Source of the DNA: an uncultured Prevotellaceae bacterium
GTDB lineage: Bacteria > Bacteroidota > Bacteroidia > Bacteroidales > Bacteroidaceae
DNA length: 8,302 bases
Reading direction: 5' to 3'
NCBI GenBank assembly: GCA_946408305.1
Contig: CAMJRQ010000041.1
Location: 1 to 8,302, forward strand
The notes under the pieces were generated by a model. That model was not told the origin of the DNA and did not search any database. It saw only the letters and a list, made by a program, of their open reading frames with translations. A program made the translations under genes and the position numbers. This document shows, piece by piece, positions 6,018 through 8,302 of the stretch; within the stretch, counting starts at the first letter, position 1; each line of letters opens with the position of its first letter.

Positions 6018-7519
6018 TGAAAAGATATCTTTTAGGAATCGACGTAGGAAGCTCGTCGGTGAAAGCCTCGCTGGTCGAGGCCGAGAGCGGCCTCTGCGCG
6101 GCCTCGGCCTTCTATCCCGAGAGCGAGGCCCCCATTAAGTCGCTCCGCAGCGGATGGGCCGAGCAGTCGCCCCACGACTGGTGGCACTACATGAAACAAT
6201 CCCTCTCCCAGGCCATGAGCCAGGCCGGAGCGCGCGGCGAGGACATCTGCGCCATCGGCATCTCCTATCAGATGCACGGCCTCGTCTGCGTGAACCGCCA
6301 GATGGAACCCCTGCGCGACGCCATCATCTGGTGCGACTCGCGCGCCGTGCCCTATGGCGAACGCGCCTTCCAGGCCCTGGGGCGCGACGTCTGCCTGAGC
6401 CATCTGCTCAATTCGCCCGGCAACTTCACCGCCTCGAAGCTCGCCTGGGTCAAGGAGAACGAGCCTCAGCTCTTCGAGCGCATCTGGAAGATTATGCTCC
6501 CCGGCGACTACATCGCCATGCGCCTCTCGGGCGAGTGCAACACCACGGCGAGCGGCCTCTCTGAGGGCATACTATGGGATTTCCAGACGAACGCCCCCGC
6601 CCGTTTCCTCATGGACTACTTCGGCTTCCCCGAGGACATTCTGCCCCCGGTGGTTCCCACGTTCAGCCGCCAGTCGGAGGTGAGCGCCAGCGCCGCCCGC
6701 GAACTGGGTCTGGCCCCGGGAACGCCCATCTCCTACCGCGCAGGCGACCAGCCCAACAACGCCCTCTCGCTCGGCGTCTTCGAACCCGGCGAGGTGGCAG
6801 CCACGGCCGGCACGTCGGGCGTCGTCTATGGTGTGCTGGGCGATGTGCGCTACGACCCCCTCTCGCGCGTCAACACCTTCGCCCACGTCAACCACTCCCC
6901 CGCTGCCACCCGCCTGGGCGTGCTCCTCTGCATCAACGGCACGGGCATTCTCAACGCCTGGATGCGCCGCAACGTGGCTCCCGAAGGTGCCTCCTATGCC
7001 GACCTCAACCGCATGGCCGACACCGTGCCCATCGGTAGCGACGGCATCAGCATCATCCCCTTCGGTAACGGAGCCGAGCGCGTGCTGGAGAACCGAGCCA
7101 CGGGCTGTTCGGTCCACGGCATCGAGTTCAACCGCCACAGCAGGGCCCATCTCCTGCGCGCCGCACAGGAGGGCATCGTCTTCTCCTTCTGCTACGGCAT
7201 GGAAATCATGCGCCAGATGGGCATGGACATTCAGACCATCCACGCCGGACAGGCCAACATGTTCCTGAACCCCGTCTTCCGCCAGACACTGGCCTCCACC
7301 AGCGGAGCCACCATCCGCCTCCTCGAGACCGACGGAGCCGCCGGAGCTGCCCGCGGAGCCGGCATGGGCTGCGGCCTCTATCGCGACCACCACGAAGCCT
7401 TTGCCACCCTGCGCCGCCTCCAGACCATCGAGCCCATCGCCGCCGACGAAGCCCCCTGCGCCAGCGCCTACCAACTTTGGAAAGAGCGGCTCGGGAAGGA
7501 TTTGGGATTAGAGGATTAG
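6017..7519 (+). CDS. xylB: Xylulokinase XylB (FGGY carbohydrate kinase)
   Basis: 500 residues, close to the family's usual 480-500. It phosphorylates D-xylulose with ATP to D-xylulose 5-phosphate in the cytoplasm. The first FGGY domain opens with the phosphate-binding loop YLLGIDVGSSSVKASL (Asp9) and contains WAEQSPHDWW, the substrate-contact motif QMHG at 85-88 and IIWCDSRA. The catalytic base is Asp244 in RAGDQPNNALSLG, aligning with the GGGDNAAGAVG segment of E. coli XylB (Asp233). The second domain has the ATP-site motif TAGTSGVVYGV and, towards the end, the Gly/Ala-rich segment GAAGAARGAGMGCGLY. The QMHG motif, together with xylE and xylA on either side, favours xylulose over glycerol, ribulose or gluconate as substrate. 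The stop codon lies inside a GGATTAG repeat, so the last few residues (LGLED) are encoded by low-complexity DNA. xylA follows after 63 bases. Confidence 0.95.
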   Translation: MKRYLLGIDVGSSSVKASLVEAESGLCAASAFYPESEAPIKSLRSGWAEQSPHDWWHYMKQSLSQAMSQAGARGEDICAIGISYQMHGLVCVNRQMEPLRDAIIWCDSRAVPYGERAFQALGRDVCLSHLLNSPGNFTASKLAWVKENEPQLFERIWKIMLPGDYIAMRLSGECNTTASGLSEGILWDFQTNAPARFLMDYFGFPEDILPPVVPTFSRQSEVSASAARELGLAPGTPISYRAGDQPNNALSLGVFEPGEVAATAGTSGVVYGVLGDVRYDPLSRVNTFAHVNHSPAATRLGVLLCINGTGILNAWMRRNVAPEGASYADLNRMADTVPIGSDGISIIPFGNGAERVLENRATGCSVHGIEFNRHSRAHLLRAAQEGIVFSFCYGMEIMRQMGMDIQTIHAGQANMFLNPVFRQTLASTSGATIRLLETDGAAGAARGAGMGCGLYRDHHEAFATLRRLQTIEPIAADEAPCASAYQLWKERLGKDLGLED

Positions 7520-7526
7520 GGATTAG
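7504..7526. repeat. GGATTAG tandem repeat spanning the xylB stop codon
   Basis: Three copies of GGATTAG begin at 7505, 7513 and 7520. The second copy contains the TAG stop codon of xylB at 7517-7519, so the repeat forms both the last codons of the gene and the start of the spacer. Confidence 0.65.
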
Positions 7527-7552
7527 TAAATAGCTAAATCGAACATAAAAAC

Positions 7553-7578
7553 AAATCGTAAAAAACAGTAAATCGTAA
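7553..7578 (+). repeat. Two AAATCGTAA copies in the xylA leader
   Basis: AAATCGTAA occurs at 7553-7561 and 7570-7578, the second ending 4 bases before the xylA ATG; a partial AAATCG lies at 7536-7541. The same 9-mer precedes xylB. The leader is A-rich, lacks a Shine-Dalgarno sequence and is probably unstructured. Confidence 0.6.
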
Positions 7579-7582
7579 CACT

Positions 7583-8302
7583 ATGGCAAAAGAGTATTTC
7601 CCCTTCACCGGTAAGATTCCGTTCGAAGGACCCGAGAGCAAGAACACGATGGCATTCCACTACTATGAACCCGAGCGCGAGGTCATGGGCAAGAAGATGA
7701 AAGACTGGCTCAAGTTCGCCCTCGCCTGGTGGCACTCGCTGGGACAGGCCAGCGGCGACCAGTTTGGCGGACAGACACGCTCCTACGAGTGGGACCAGGC
7801 CGCCGACCCCGTGCAGCGCGCCAAGGACAAGATGGACGCCGGTTTCGAGCTCATGGACAAGCTGGGCATCAACTACTTCTGCTTCCACGACGTAGACCTC
7901 ATCGAGGAGGCCCCCACCGTGGAGGAATACGAGGAGCGCATGCGCATCATCACCGACTACGCGCTCGAGAAGATGCGCCAGTACCCCCAGATTAAGCTTC
8001 TCTGGGGCACGGCCAACGTCTTCGGCAACAAGCGCTACATGAACGGCGCTGCCACCAACCCCGACTTCGACGTCGTGGCCCGTGCCGTCGTGCAGATCAA
8101 GAATTCCATCGATGCCACCATCAAGCTCGGCGGCTCCAACTACGTATTCTGGGGCGGCCGCGAGGGCTACTGCTCGCTGCTCAACACCGACCAGCGCCGC
8201 GAGAAAGCCCATCTGGCCACCATGCTCCGCGCAGCCCGCGACTACGGCCGCGCCCACGGCTTCAAGGGCACCTTCCTCATCGAGCCCAAGCCCATGGAGC
8301 CC
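7583..8302 (+). CDS. xylA: Xylose isomerase XylA, partial (N-terminal 240 residues)
   Basis: An open frame from the ATG at 7583 runs to the window edge without a stop; the full protein should be about 440 residues in this family. It converts D-xylose to D-xylulose in the cytoplasm using two divalent metal ions. The fold is a TIM barrel, of which the first strands are visible. Recognisable motifs are the N-terminal FPFTGKIPFEG, typical of the long (class II) isomerases; FALAWWHSLG; and GGQTRSYEWD. The catalytic segment CFHDVD carries His102 and Asp105 (E. coli H101 and D104). Further on are KLLWGTANVFGN and VFWGGREGY. The segment IEPKPMEP contains Glu234, the metal ligand, and Lys236 (E. coli E232 and K234). 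All catalytic residues expected in this part are present. The sequence is of the Bacteroides/Prevotella type. It completes the transport-isomerase-kinase set, with the isomerase last. Confidence 0.96.
   Translation, partial: MAKEYFPFTGKIPFEGPESKNTMAFHYYEPEREVMGKKMKDWLKFALAWWHSLGQASGDQFGGQTRSYEWDQAADPVQRAKDKMDAGFELMDKLGINYFCFHDVDLIEEAPTVEEYEERMRIITDYALEKMRQYPQIKLLWGTANVFGNKRYMNGAATNPDFDVVARAVVQIKNSIDATIKLGGSNYVFWGGREGYCSLLNTDQRREKAHLATMLRAARDYGRAHGFKGTFLIEPKPMEP

Noticed and set aside
6572..7474. Minus-strand open frame of 300 codons opposite xylB
   Set aside because: Gly/Ala/Val/His-rich shadow without a domain; xylB is certain on the other strand.
7523..8257. Minus-strand open frame of 244 codons opposite xylA
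   Set aside because: Shadow of the xylA reading frame with no recognisable motif.

Overview
The window looks like chromosomal DNA of a GC-rich member of the Bacteroidales, most likely Prevotellaceae. The supporting signs are: a lipoprotein with two fasciclin domains and a Bacteroidetes-type surface export motif; a TonB-dependent receptor of the Bacteroidetes 'outer membrane beta-barrel family' (PF14905); a long Bacteroides-type xylose isomerase; AT-rich spacers between GC-rich genes; gene starts without Shine-Dalgarno sequences but with A-rich leaders; and two exact matches to the Bacteroidetes -7 promoter box TAnnTTTG. Species cannot be read from the sequence.

Layout. (1) 1-1673, minus strand: 5' part of a fasciclin-domain (FAS1) lipoprotein gene running off the left edge. 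(2) 1674-2288: a 615-base divergent intergenic region with a candidate promoter for each flanking gene and several unexplained short repeats: a TTCAAAA tandem, a four-unit degenerate GGGGCAnAACAAC array containing an 11-bp inverted repeat, and a pair of 21-22-bp-spaced direct repeats. No convincing gene lies in it. (3) 2298-4457, plus: TonB-dependent receptor with no SusD-type partner beside it in the window. (4) 4514-5986: D-xylose:H+ symporter XylE. (5) 6017-7519: xylulokinase XylB. (6) 7583-8302: N-terminal 240 residues of xylose isomerase XylA, cut by the right edge.

The four plus-strand genes are separated by only 56, 30 and 63 bases, with no visible terminator, so they are probably one transcription unit. 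XylE brings D-xylose across the inner membrane, XylA isomerises it to D-xylulose, and XylB makes D-xylulose 5-phosphate for the pentose phosphate pathway. The receptor in front could supply the outer-membrane step; that is inference from position only. Each spacer in the unit carries its own type of short tandem repeat: GTTAAAAG before xylE, CGTAAAT before xylB and xylA, and GGATTAG across the xylB stop codon.

The catabolic genes are conventional. The less explained parts are the repeat-rich divergent control region, the linkage of a SusD-less receptor to xylose genes, and the spacer repeats. No RNA genes, CRISPR arrays or insertion sequences were seen.
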